Shown here in pieces: positions 17,339-25,618 of a stretch of DNA of 64,000 nucleotides. Each line of letters opens with the position of its first letter. The first letter of the stretch is position 1. The position numbers and the translations under genes are program-made. A model generated the notes under the pieces. It made no database searches. It was not told where the DNA came from and saw only the letters and a list, made by a program, of their open reading frames with translations. Source of the DNA: Alphaproteobacteria bacterium (GTDB taxonomy: Bacteria; Pseudomonadota; Alphaproteobacteria; Geminicoccales; Geminicoccaceae); NCBI GenBank assembly GCA_026990035.1, contig JALSIM010000016.1, forward strand, positions 1 through 64,000, given 5' to 3'.

Positions 17339-18169
17339 GTGCACAGCGTGGAGGCGGCCGGCGCCCGGATACCGGCTCTCGGTTTCGGCACCTGGGAACT
17401 GCGCGACGGTCTCGCCGTCCGCCTGGTGGAGGCGGCGCTGGAGATCGGCTACCGGCACATCGACACCGCCCAGATCTACGAGAACGAGCGCGAGGTCGGC
17501 ACCGCCGTCCGCACGAGCGGTATCGACCGCCGCGACATCTTCCTGACCACCAAGGTCTGGCCGGACCGGTTTCGCGAGGGGGATCTCCAGCGATCGGTCG
17601 AGGAAAGCCTCGAGCGACTGGGTCTCGACTTCGTCGATCTGCTGCTCCTCCACTGGCCGAATCCGGCGGTGCCGCTCGAGGAAACGATCGCCGCCCTCGA
17701 CGAGGTGCGGGAGCGTGGCATGACCCGGCACATCGGCGTCAGCAACTTCCCGGTGCGGCTCATGGAGGAAGCGATCCGTCTCTCCGAAGCGCCGCTGGTG
17801 ACCAATCAGGTGGAGTACCACCCCTTCCTTTCGCAGAAGCGGGTGCTCGCCGCCTGTCGTGCGGCGGGGATGGCGCTCACCGCCTACTGTCCCCTCGCCC
17901 GCGGCCGGGTGTTCGGCGATCGGGTGATCGAAAGGATCGCCGCGCGCCATCGCAAGAGCCCGGCCCAGGTGGCGCTCCGCTGGTTGGTGCAGCAGCAGGG
18001 GGTGGTGGCAATCCCGAGGAGCTCCAAACCGGAGCACGCCCGGGCCAACTACGAGATCTGGGATTTCACCCTTGAGGATCGCGAGATGGCGGAGATTTCG
18101 GCGCTCGCGAGCCCTTCGGGGCGGATCGTGGACATCGCCGGCCTCGCGCCCGCGTGGGATCCCGACTGA
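17339..18169 (+). CDS. Aldo/keto reductase (2,5-diketo-D-gluconate reductase-like)
   Basis: 276-aa NADPH-dependent aldo/keto reductase. The catalytic tetrad is visible: Asp and Tyr in DTAQIYENE, Lys in TTKVW and His in LLLHWPNP. The family signatures GVSNF and IPRSSKPEHARAN are also present. The length and sequence suggest the AKR5/DkgB-like group. The GTG start at 17339 lies 6-8 bases after GGGAGG and fits the conserved N-terminus; an upstream in-frame GTG would add 23 Arg-rich residues. No obvious partner gene. Confidence 0.87.
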   Translation: MHSVEAAGARIPALGFGTWELRDGLAVRLVEAALEIGYRHIDTAQIYENEREVGTAVRTSGIDRRDIFLTTKVWPDRFREGDLQRSVEESLERLGLDFVDLLLLHWPNPAVPLEETIAALDEVRERGMTRHIGVSNFPVRLMEEAIRLSEAPLVTNQVEYHPFLSQKRVLAACRAAGMALTAYCPLARGRVFGDRVIERIAARHRKSPAQVALRWLVQQQGVVAIPRSSKPEHARANYEIWDFTLEDREMAEISALASPSGRIVDIAGLAPAWDPD

Positions 18170-18470
18170 ACGCCTCCTTGCGGGCGAGATCCCGCCGGCG
18201 GCGCACAGCGACGGCCATTGCGGAGGATGGGAGGCGCTCTGCCATGCGCACGCCCGGCAGGGCATCGTCTGCGCAGGCGTTGCCGGCCGTCGATGCCGTC
18301 GGCGGAGCCATCCCCGGGGGCAGAGCAGCGGAGCCGCCGGGGCGGGGGGAGTGACGGGCAGACAGCGCCCGTGCCATGGAGCTCCGGGCGTCCCGAGGTC
18401 GGGCGGACACCGGTCGGCGCTCGAACTTCGCCGGACAACCGGTGTTGGCGGCGGGCGTGGTATGGTGCGC
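18170..18470. other. Intergenic, nothing recognised
   Basis: About 300 bases between the aldo/keto reductase and the broken sulfotransferase. Open frames cross it but none shows the codon bias of the neighbouring genes or a protein motif. No tRNA, repeat or T-tailed hairpin was seen. Confidence 0.5.
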
Positions 18471-19419
18471 TCAGCCCGGGGCCGCCCGGGAGCTCCCCAC
18501 CGCGGTGTCGGCGAGGGTGCGGCTCGCCGAGGCGGTGCCGTCCGCTTTCGCCGATGATGCCGGTTCGTAGCCCAGGCGGGTCAGCCAGGGCTCGAACAGA
18601 GGATCGAGGAGCCGCAGTTCGCTGCGGCGAAGGAGCTCGCGATGACTGCCGGCGCGGCCGCTCGGGAAAAAGGTGAAGCCCTCGCCCTTGGATCTCGCCA
18701 GTCGTCCGAGAACGCCGGTGCCGGTCGTCGCATCCCGCTGCTCGATGGCCCGCAGACGGTCGATCCGGCTGTCCTCGATGCAGGCTTCGAGCTCGCTGTC
18801 GCCCGCTTTCTTGCCGAAGGCTTCGGCCAGCCTGCGGAGCTCGGTCCGTGGCCGCGCGAGCATGTCCTCGTAGCGCACCAGATGGACAGGGAATCCGGCG
18901 CGGCGCCTCGACCAGCCAGCTTTCGACATGCTGACACCAGTTGCCGAAGCCGAAGCGCACAAACTCCGGCGTGCTGCCACCGGTCTCGACGAAGTTCGCC
19001 AGCACTCGGTCGCGCGCCGGCGGCGAGGTCGCCTGGAAATAGCGGAGCAGCGAAGCCAGCATGTCGCGCGGGTCGCGCACGATGTAGATCGCTCCGGCTA
19101 TGCGCCACCCCTGGTTCCGCGAAACCTTGAACGTCCAGTGGGTCTTGAGCAGCAGGTGCCCATGGTGCAGGCGCCAGGGAGTTTCGGCCGCCCCCGTCGG
19201 TGCATGAATGTCGGGGACCAGGCATTCGAGCTCGGCCGAGCTGGCGACCGGTCCGAACAGCAGGCGCGCCAGCAGAAAACGCATCCAGGTATTACCGGAC
19301 TTGGGGAACGAAGCCAGCCAGATCACCGGCGTTGCCGAACTGCCGCCGCATCCCCGACCGGTTCCGCCCAGGGGCACCTGGTCCTCCTGCTCCGACCGCG
19401 TCGGCGGTGATCCTGTCAC
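18471..19419 (-). pseudogene. Frameshifted PAPS-dependent sulfotransferase
   Basis: Two overlapping frames encode consecutive parts of one sulfotransferase (Sulfotransfer_1). The first (from GTG 19419) has the 5'-phosphosulfate loop FPKSGNTWMRF and the 3'-phosphate motif YIVRDPRDMLAS and continues to ESWLVEAP. Near 18895-18910 homology passes to another frame (FPVHLVRYEDMLARP, then FTFFPSGRAGSHREL). One extra base in the run of alternating G/C would explain it, so this is either a recent pseudogene or a sequencing error. When intact, such enzymes sulfate carbohydrates or small molecules; the neighbour at 19732 is a surface-polysaccharide enzyme. Confidence 0.75.
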
Positions 19420-19731
19420 GAGCTCGTGAACATGTGGTTAACGGGCGGGATGATCGACCGCGGCGCTCCGTTCTCTGGTAGGAGCGCCCGTCGCGAGCAT
19501 GGTCTGCATCTCATGGTGTGCTGTTTGTCACTGTCGTCGAAGTCCGATGCGGACAAGCTCCGGCCGGCCGTGCAACAAGGTATGGCGGAAGGGCGACGGC
19601 GGTCGACGGAGAGGACGAGATGCTGCACTCGTCGTTGCGGGTTCGCCTTTTCGGTACTACCTAGAGAGATACCGCAGCGATCCCGCTGTTGTTAACGAAC
19701 AGAAACTGCGGAACAGGGACGAAACGCCATA
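19420..19731. other. Intergenic, probable promoter region for the wbaP-like gene
   Basis: About 310 bases of lower GC content between divergent genes (broken sulfotransferase and sugar-phosphate transferase). The last 80 bases before 19732 are AT-richer, including GTTGTTAACGAACAGAAAC, consistent with a promoter and 5' leader, but I cannot fix -35/-10 elements. The crossing open frames lack coding signs. Confidence 0.4.
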
Positions 19732-21174
19732 ATGTCGTCACAGCTGCTCAGGGGTTCGCGTCGGGCCACGCGGGCACATGCCCTTCCGGGAATCACGGTG
19801 CTTCCGGCGGTGGACTTCGCCACCATGCTGGCCTGCTTCATGCTGGGCGGCGTCGTCAACTTCTCCTACGAGAACCTGACCGACCAGCGGCTCGCCATCC
19901 TCCTGATCCTGGCCGCGGCCGCGGTTTCCATCTTCAAGTATCTCGGCCACTACGATCGCCGGCGGCTGTTCTGGCAGGAGGTCGGTGACATCGTCGTCGT
20001 GGCGGCCATCGGCTTTCTGCTCGATGCGGCCCTCCTCTATCTTCTCAAGGTCAACTTCTCCCGCCTGTGGGTGCTCACGAGCTGGACCCTGATCGTCTTC
20101 TCGGTGCCGCTCGCCCGCCGGGCGGTCAAGTCGATCATGATGCGGCACGGTGCCTGGCGGGAGCCCACGATCATCGTCGGCACCGGACCGATCGCCCGCG
20201 AAGCCGCCGAAGCCTATGCGCAGGATCGCTACCTCGGCTACGAGATCATCGCCTTCGTCGATCCGGCGTCCCGCGACGGCGGGGAGCGGTTCATCGAACT
20301 CGAAGGCAGGCCCGTTCCGGTTGTCGCCCTGGGAAGCGCGACCCGCGATGCGCTGACGAGATTCGGCAGCCCCCATGTGGTGGTGGCGCTCGATGCCGAG
20401 GAGGTGGCGGACAACGAGAATCTGATCGAGCGGTTGTGTCTCGCGACCCGCAGTCTCGACGTGATCTCGCCGCTGCGCGGTCTGCCCATCAACAACACCC
20501 GGCTCGCCCATTTCTTCAGCCGCGAGGTCCTGGCGCTCAGAATCCACAACAATCTGGCCCGCCCCTGGGCGCGCTATCTCAAGCGCATGTTCGACCTCGT
20601 CGCGGCCAGCCTGATCCTGGTGCTGGTGGCGCCGCTGATGGCCACCATCGCCGTCCTGCTGCGTCTGGAAGGCGGCCCGGTGCTGTTCGCGCATCAGCGG
20701 GTCGGCCGCGAGGGCCGGCTGTTCTCCTGCTACAAGTTCCGGAGCATGGTGCCGAACGCCACCGAGGTGCTGGAAAAGCTCCTCGCCGAGGATCCCGAGG
20801 CCCGGGCCGAGTGGGAGCGCGATCACAAGCTCAGGAACGATCCCCGAATCACCCGGCTCGGTCACATCCTGCGCAAGCTCAGTCTCGACGAGCTGCCGCA
20901 GCTCTTCAACGTGCTCAGGGGTGACATGAGTCTGGTCGGGCCGCGACCGGTGGTGCCCGACGAACTCCAGCGTTACGGCGACGCCAAGGTCTACTATCTC
21001 ATGGTCCGCCCCGGCCTCACCGGCCTGTGGCAGATCAGCGGCCGCAACGACGTGGACTACGACCAGCGGGTGGCCCTCGACACCTGGTACGTCCGCAACT
21101 GGACCCTCTGGAACGACATCGTCATTCTCTTCAAGACCCTGGTGGTCGTGCCCAGCCGCGCCGGCGCCTACTGA
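19732..21174 (+). CDS. Undecaprenyl-phosphate sugar-1-phosphate transferase (WbaP/ExoY family)
   Basis: 480-aa polyprenyl-phosphate hexose-1-phosphate transferase that starts exopolysaccharide or O-antigen repeat assembly on the inner membrane. About four N-terminal spans lead to a central nucleotide-binding-like domain (IIVGTGPIAREAAEAYA) and then the catalytic bacterial sugar transferase domain: KRMFDLVAASLILVL, YKFRSMVPNA, KLSLDELPQLFNVLRGDMSLVGPRP, and RPGLTGLWQISGRND. The length and five-part layout fit WbaP. It stands alone, with only a glycosyltransferase (34983) and the broken sulfotransferase elsewhere in the window. Confidence 0.9.
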   Translation: MSSQLLRGSRRATRAHALPGITVLPAVDFATMLACFMLGGVVNFSYENLTDQRLAILLILAAAAVSIFKYLGHYDRRRLFWQEVGDIVVVAAIGFLLDAALLYLLKVNFSRLWVLTSWTLIVFSVPLARRAVKSIMMRHGAWREPTIIVGTGPIAREAAEAYAQDRYLGYEIIAFVDPASRDGGERFIELEGRPVPVVALGSATRDALTRFGSPHVVVALDAEEVADNENLIERLCLATRSLDVISPLRGLPINNTRLAHFFSREVLALRIHNNLARPWARYLKRMFDLVAASLILVLVAPLMATIAVLLRLEGGPVLFAHQRVGREGRLFSCYKFRSMVPNATEVLEKLLAEDPEARAEWERDHKLRNDPRITRLGHILRKLSLDELPQLFNVLRGDMSLVGPRPVVPDELQRYGDAKVYYLMVRPGLTGLWQISGRNDVDYDQRVALDTWYVRNWTLWNDIVILFKTLVVVPSRAGAY

Positions 21175-21183
21175 GGTCGCGGC

Positions 21184-21203
21184 GCCCGCCGGGGACGGCG
21201 GGC
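21184..21203 (+). terminator. Possible hairpin terminator after the sugar transferase gene
   Basis: Eight-base perfect stem GCCCGCCG/CGGCGGGC with a GGGA loop begins 9 bases after the stop codon. There is no T tract behind it, so intrinsic termination is uncertain; it could equally stabilise the 3' end. Confidence 0.35.
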
Positions 21204-21305
21204 GGGATGTCGTGTTCGCGCAGGCCGCCGGCGCCTGCGGGAAAGCTCCGCGGCGGGCCATCCGCAGAGTAGCCGCGACCTGCGAGCCGCGATGCCGGTG
21301 ATCCC

Positions 21306-21539
21306 ATGTCCCGTTCGCCGATCGACGTCGAGATACCTTCCCCCTGTACCGGGATCTGCACGCTCGATCCCGTGACCGGGCTCTGCCGCGGATGTCTGCG
21401 CAACGCCGTGGAAATCGCGGAATGGCCGACGGCGGGCAGCGAGCACCGGCTCGCGATCCTGGGTGAACTCCGGCGTCGCCGGGAGGCTGTCGGCCGATCC
21501 GGCGCCGCCCGCCGTCGGCGCCGGCGCGGGGTGCGATGA
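21306..21539 (+). CDS. DUF1289 small cysteine-rich protein
   Basis: 77-aa protein with the complete DUF1289 signature: SPCTGICTLDPVTGLCRGCLRNAVEIAEW, containing four Cys that probably bind zinc or an iron-sulfur centre, followed by a basic, Arg-rich C-terminus. The family is widespread in proteobacteria and of unknown role. The stop overlaps the start of the homocysteine methyltransferase gene (ATGA), so the two are translationally coupled. Confidence 0.85.
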   Translation: MSRSPIDVEIPSPCTGICTLDPVTGLCRGCLRNAVEIAEWPTAGSEHRLAILGELRRRREAVGRSGAARRRRRRGVR

Positions 21540-22540
21540 CGCTTCTCGAAGATCTGCTCGCCGAACGGAACGTGCTGATGGCCGACGGCGGCATCGGGAC
21601 CGGACTGTTCGCCCGCGGCCTGCAAAGCGGCGACAGCCCGGAGCTCTGGAACCTGGAGCGGCCGGACGCGGTATGCGATCTCCACCGCGAGTTTCTCGAT
21701 GCCGGGGCCGACATCCTGCTGACCAACAGCTTCGGTGCCAACCGTTTCCGACTGGCCCTGCACGACCGTCGATCGCAGGTCGCGGAACTCTGCGCCGCAG
21801 CGGCGGCGCTGGCCCGACGGGCCGTCGTCGGCAGCGGTCGTCGGGCGATCGTCGCCGGATCCATGGGGCCCACGGGAGAGGTGCTGGAGCCGGTCGGCTC
21901 CTGCCGTGCCGAGGACGCCCGTGACGCCTTCGCCGAACAGGCCGAAGCGCTGGTCGCGGGCGGGGTCGATCTGCTGTGGGTCGAGACCATCTCCTCCATC
22001 GAGGAATTGGAACTGGCGGTGGCGGCCGCGGGGGCGACCGGTCTGCCGGTGGTGGCGACGATGAGCTTCGATACCGGTGGACGGACGATGATGGGGGTCA
22101 CGCCGGAGCGGGCGCTGCTCGCCGCCCGCGCGCTGCCCCGTCCGCCGGAAGCTTTCGGCGCCAACTGCGGTACCGGCCCGGCGGGGCTGGTGGCCGCCAT
22201 CCTCGCCATGCGTGCGGTCGCCGGGCCGGGCGAGATTCTCGTCGCCAAGGCCAACTGCGGCATCCCGGTGTTCGACGCGGGCGCGGTCCGCTATTCGGGA
22301 ACCCCGGAAGTGATGGCCGATTACGCACGGCTCGCACGGGCGGCGGGCGCCCGCATCATCGGCGGCTGCTGCGGCACGACGGGCGCGCATCTGCGGGCGA
22401 TGCGGGAGGTACTCGATCTGCCCGTGGTGGACCCGCCGCCCGATCTCGCCACCATCGAACGGCGGCTCGGTCCCCTGCCTCCGCGCCCGGCGGGCCGGAG
22501 CGGATCCCGTGTCCGCCGGCGGCGCCGCGCTTCCGGCTGA
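21536..22540 (+). CDS. Homocysteine S-methyltransferase family protein
   Basis: 334-aa zinc-dependent methyltransferase of the betaine-homocysteine / methionine synthase N-terminal family. N-terminal ADGGIGTGLFARGL and the three zinc Cys are visible: one in GANCGTGP and a pair in GGCCGTTGAH. The methyl donor (betaine, S-methylmethionine or other) cannot be told. It lacks any cobalamin or folate domain. The C-terminus ends in an Arg-rich tail. It is coupled to the DUF1289 gene and converges on the ybiB-like gene. Confidence 0.87.
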   Translation: MTLLEDLLAERNVLMADGGIGTGLFARGLQSGDSPELWNLERPDAVCDLHREFLDAGADILLTNSFGANRFRLALHDRRSQVAELCAAAAALARRAVVGSGRRAIVAGSMGPTGEVLEPVGSCRAEDARDAFAEQAEALVAGGVDLLWVETISSIEELELAVAAAGATGLPVVATMSFDTGGRTMMGVTPERALLAARALPRPPEAFGANCGTGPAGLVAAILAMRAVAGPGEILVAKANCGIPVFDAGAVRYSGTPEVMADYARLARAAGARIIGGCCGTTGAHLRAMREVLDLPVVDPPPDLATIERRLGPLPPRPAGRSGSRVRRRRRASG

Positions 22541-22553
22541 TACCGCAGCCCGA

Positions 22554-23561
22554 TCAGGCCGCCGACGAAAGTGTCCTCGGACGTTCCCGCCACATGGCGT
22601 CCGCGAGCCCCTGCGCCTCCTCCATGGAACGTCCCGGGTCGAGCAGACGAAGCAACAGGGCCGTGGTACCGGTCACCGCCGCCACCGGGCCCGGCGGCGC
22701 CCAAGAACCTTCCCACAGTGCCCGCAGGCGCCCGGGATCCAGGGGTTCGCGGCGCCAGGGATGCGGCTCCCCTTTGCCGAGCGCCGGCCAGATTTCCTCG
22801 CGACCGGCACCGTTCTCGACGATCAGACAACGGCAGGGCTTGTCCGGATTGCGCTGCGCCTCGCCCCCGCCTCCCTTGAAGGTCACCGCACGCGGCTGGC
22901 CCAGGCGTAGCTGGGTGTCGCGGTGGAGTTCGAGATATGTCGGATGGAAGACACCCTGGATCTGGGCGGGGGCGCGGAACGGATTGAGTTCGCGGGCGAA
23001 GCTGTGGACCGGCGTCCGCAGGCCGAGGAGCGGGCGCAGTCCGAACAGCGCATCGAGTTCGGGCAGGAGGACCGAGAGGGGCAGATAGGCGAAACCGCTC
23101 GCATCCAGCCGTTGCGCGGCGTCTTCGAGCGAGCGGGCGGGGCCGATGTCGAGAGCGGCGAGGCCGGCCGGGGTGGTCGCCGGGCCTTCGCCGGCGATGC
23201 CGTGCATCAGCACCCGTACGCCGCTGGCCGCGAGGAGGAGCGCGCTCAGGAGGAAATAGGGAAGCTGCTTGTGGCGGTCGGCGTAGGAAGGCCAGTCGAG
23301 ATCGACGGCGAGGGCGGGAGAAGCGGGAATCCGCGCCCGTGCCGCCCGGACGAAGCCGGCGAGCTCGGCGGCGGTTTCGGTGCGGTAGCGAAGGACCAGG
23401 AGAAAGGCGCCGAGTTGCAGCGGTTCGACCCGGCCGTCGAGGATCGCCGCCATCGCCGCTTCCGCCTCCTCTTCGGTGAGCGGGCGGGAGAGGGTCGGAC
23501 CACGGCCCACGCTGCGCAGAAACGTGGCGAACGGATGGGGTTCCTGGGATCGGATCCTCAT
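22554..23561 (-). CDS. ybiB: YbiB/TrpD2-like glycosyl transferase family protein
   Basis: 335-aa protein of the phosphoribosyltransferase fold seen in anthranilate phosphoribosyltransferase TrpD and its paralogue YbiB/TrpD2. N-terminal helical domain (GPTLSRPLTEEEAEAAMAAI) and RHKQLPYFLLSALLLAASGVRVLMHG are recognisable, but the PRPP-binding KHGNR-type motif of true TrpD is absent, as in TrpD2 proteins that bind nucleic acid. The ATG at 23561 overlaps the nnrS stop (ATGA), making it the last gene of the NO cluster transcript. Confidence 0.8.
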   Translation of the reverse strand: MRIRSQEPHPFATFLRSVGRGPTLSRPLTEEEAEAAMAAILDGRVEPLQLGAFLLVLRYRTETAAELAGFVRAARARIPASPALAVDLDWPSYADRHKQLPYFLLSALLLAASGVRVLMHGIAGEGPATTPAGLAALDIGPARSLEDAAQRLDASGFAYLPLSVLLPELDALFGLRPLLGLRTPVHSFARELNPFRAPAQIQGVFHPTYLELHRDTQLRLGQPRAVTFKGGGGEAQRNPDKPCRCLIVENGAGREEIWPALGKGEPHPWRREPLDPGRLRALWEGSWAPPGPVAAVTGTTALLLRLLDPGRSMEEAQGLADAMWRERPRTLSSAA

Positions 23562-24640
23562 GATCGACGGCCCGGACTGCGGTTGCGGTCGGCTCTCAGC
23601 ATAGGCTGTCGGTGGGCCAGGAGAAAGGCCGTCAGAAGGAGGAACGCCGCGGACCAGAGGATCGCCGACAGCCGGAGTGCGGCCGGAGCCGCCTCGGGGA
23701 ACAGCGGTGCCGCCAGACGGGCGACGGCGGCGAGGCTCAGGAGCGGTGCCCAGCGGGCGACGGGCGCCGCGGCGGCGAAGCCGAGGCCGGCGCGCTGGAC
23801 GGTGGTGCGCGCCACGACCGTGAAGGCGAGGGTACCGAGGCCGCCGATCGTCACCGCATGGACGACATCGGCGGCGGCGAACCCCGCGCCCGCGAGCGCG
23901 AGGCCCAGCAGCAGCAGGCCGAGCGCGAGCCAGCCGTACCCCAGATGAAGGGCGCGGACTTCCGCCACCTTCCGAACCACCGGGACGAACCAGCGGGCGA
24001 GACGCAGGGCGGTGAGCAGGCCCGCGGTCAGGAGGGCGAGGCCCGCCACCGTCGGGATCGCCAGCAGGGTGGCGAGAATGGCGACCAGGAACAGCACCAG
24101 TGTCGCCGTCTCCCGTGGGAGGTCGATGCCGGCGGTGAAGCGGCCGCCGCCCCGGTACACGAGGCCGGCCGTCGCCGCCCGGAGGAGCCGTCCGCCCATC
24201 AGGGTGAGCAGCGCGGAGACGAGATGGACGAGGCTCCAGATCGTCGAGCGGAGCAGGGAGGGGCCGGCCTCGAGGACGGCCAGAACGAACAGCGTTTCGA
24301 GCAGGAACAGAGCGACGGGTATGATGCCGAAGGCCGAGTTGGCGGGTTTCTTCGAACTGCGGAAGAACGGTGGGGCGACCAGGGCGGCGAGCATCGCGGG
24401 AAAGGGCAGGAGCAGCAGCGGCGCCGCAGCGGAAGGGATCCAGAAGGCCAGCCGGGCCAGCAGCCAGAAGCCTGCCAGCAGCAGGATCTGCCGGGGCCGC
24501 GCACGAGTGACGAGAAATCCGGCCATCGCCGCGCCGGCGAAGCCGAGCAGCATTTCGTGCGCATGCCAGAGCGAGGCGGCCGGCCAGGCGGGCGGAGGCA
24601 TCCGGCCTTCGAGGACGGCCAGCCAGAATGGCCCCGCCAC
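23558..24640 (-). CDS. nnrS: NnrS family heme-copper membrane protein (first copy)
   Basis: About 12-span membrane protein of the NnrS family, which is induced with nitric oxide metabolism and helps cells resist NO stress. The canonical WHAHEMLLGF motif is intact, as are RARPRQI and the HLGYGWLALG span with conserved His. The listed start is GTG at 24640, but in-frame NnrS-like sequence (LLAHQLFFPLASLWAA) continues upstream to the hemerythrin stop, so translation may really begin at a CTG at 24706 overlapping that stop. It lies between the hemerythrin and ybiB genes. Confidence 0.85.
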   Translation of the reverse strand: MAGPFWLAVLEGRMPPPAWPAASLWHAHEMLLGFAGAAMAGFLVTRARPRQILLLAGFWLLARLAFWIPSAAAPLLLLPFPAMLAALVAPPFFRSSKKPANSAFGIIPVALFLLETLFVLAVLEAGPSLLRSTIWSLVHLVSALLTLMGGRLLRAATAGLVYRGGGRFTAGIDLPRETATLVLFLVAILATLLAIPTVAGLALLTAGLLTALRLARWFVPVVRKVAEVRALHLGYGWLALGLLLLGLALAGAGFAAADVVHAVTIGGLGTLAFTVVARTTVQRAGLGFAAAAPVARWAPLLSLAAVARLAAPLFPEAAPAALRLSAILWSAAFLLLTAFLLAHRQPMLRADRNRSPGRRS

Positions 24641-24702
24641 CGCCGCCCACAGGGAGGCGAGCGGAAAGAAGAGCTGGTGGGCGAGAAGGCGGGAGCCGGG
24701 TC

Positions 24703-25101
24703 TCAGACGCCGAGTTTCTTGTGCAATCGCGCGTCCTTCGTCCTGAAATGATCGACGAACCAGTCACGAACCCGGCTCGCCAACCGATCCTCGAACGCCT
24801 CGTAAACCCCGGCCTCGTAATCGTCCATGATGTCGCGGATGTCGTCGAGGAGCTTCTCGTGCTCCGCCTTGTGGGCCTCGTATTCGTCGTACCCGTGCTT
24901 GCGCATGATCGACTCCTCGAGCGCGAAATGCGCCGAAATCCGGGCGAAGACCTCGCCGAGGAAAGCGGAGACGGTTTCGGGATCGGCCCGGTTGCCGAGC
25001 TGTTCGTGCAGGGAATTGATGAGCTCCACGAGTTCCCGATGCTCGTGATCGACATCGGGGATGCCGGTCTCGAATTCCTCGCGCCACTCGATCAGGGTCA
25101 T
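24703..25101 (-). CDS. Bacteriohemerythrin
   Basis: 132-aa single-domain hemerythrin, a four-helix bundle with a non-heme di-iron centre that binds O2 and can react with NO. Iron ligands are readable in order: DVDHEH, HFALEESIM, the HxxxH spacing in YEAHKAEHE, and DHFRTKD. The ATG at 25101 begins exactly at the conserved MTLIEWREEFETGIP; the longer upstream frame covers the preceding gene. Its position inside the NO cluster suggests a role in delivering or buffering NO or O2, which is inference. Confidence 0.92.
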   Translation of the reverse strand: MTLIEWREEFETGIPDVDHEHRELVELINSLHEQLGNRADPETVSAFLGEVFARISAHFALEESIMRKHGYDEYEAHKAEHEKLLDDIRDIMDDYEAGVYEAFEDRLASRVRDWFVDHFRTKDARLHKKLGV

Positions 25102-25111
25102 GTCCCGTTCC

Positions 25112-25618
25112 CTACAGGTAGAAGATGAAGCCGCCCTTGTCGGCCTTGAAATCGATCGGCAGATTCTGCCGCGGGCGGAGCTCCACCACAAGCTCGTTCT
25201 CGTAGGCGAAACTGTCGGCACGGCCGCGGTCCTCGAGGCGGGCGACGAGCCGGTAGCGACCGGCGGGGACGAGGAACTTCTCGTAGGCGTGGGCCGGGCC
25301 GTCGCCGGCGAGACCGGTGGGCTGGAGAATCCGGTCGAAGATCACCTCCTCGTCGAGCAGGAGCTGCACCCGGATCGGCAACCGCCGGCGCGAACAGGTG
25401 TTGGGTCGCCGTTCGTTCGGCGGGAGTCTGGCGATCTCCTCGGAGGACAGCCGTCGACAGGCCTCGGCACGTGCGCCGCCGTGGGAAAAACTCAGCAGGA
25501 TCTGGGCCTTGTCGGGCGGGATGTTCTCGTAGATCGGTCGCTGCGAAAAATAGCCGATGCCGAGCATGACGACGGCGTAGAAAAGGGCCTGTCCCGCATA
25601 CCGGAAGAGATCAGGCAT
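25112..25618 (-). CDS. Membrane-anchored protein of unknown function in the NO cluster
   Basis: 168-aa protein. It has one N-terminal membrane span (LFYAVVMLGIGYFS) followed by a periplasmic domain of mainly beta character with IYENIPPDKAQILLSFSHGG, two Cys (in EACRRL and NTCSRR) and AGRYRLVARLED. I do not recognise the family; the beta domain looks like a small FixH- or macroglobulin-like fold. The ATG at 25618 overlaps the cytochrome b fusion gene by 8 bases, so the two are tightly coupled and probably work together. Confidence 0.75.
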   Translation of the reverse strand: MPDLFRYAGQALFYAVVMLGIGYFSQRPIYENIPPDKAQILLSFSHGGARAEACRRLSSEEIARLPPNERRPNTCSRRRLPIRVQLLLDEEVIFDRILQPTGLAGDGPAHAYEKFLVPAGRYRLVARLEDRGRADSFAYENELVVELRPRQNLPIDFKADKGGFIFYL

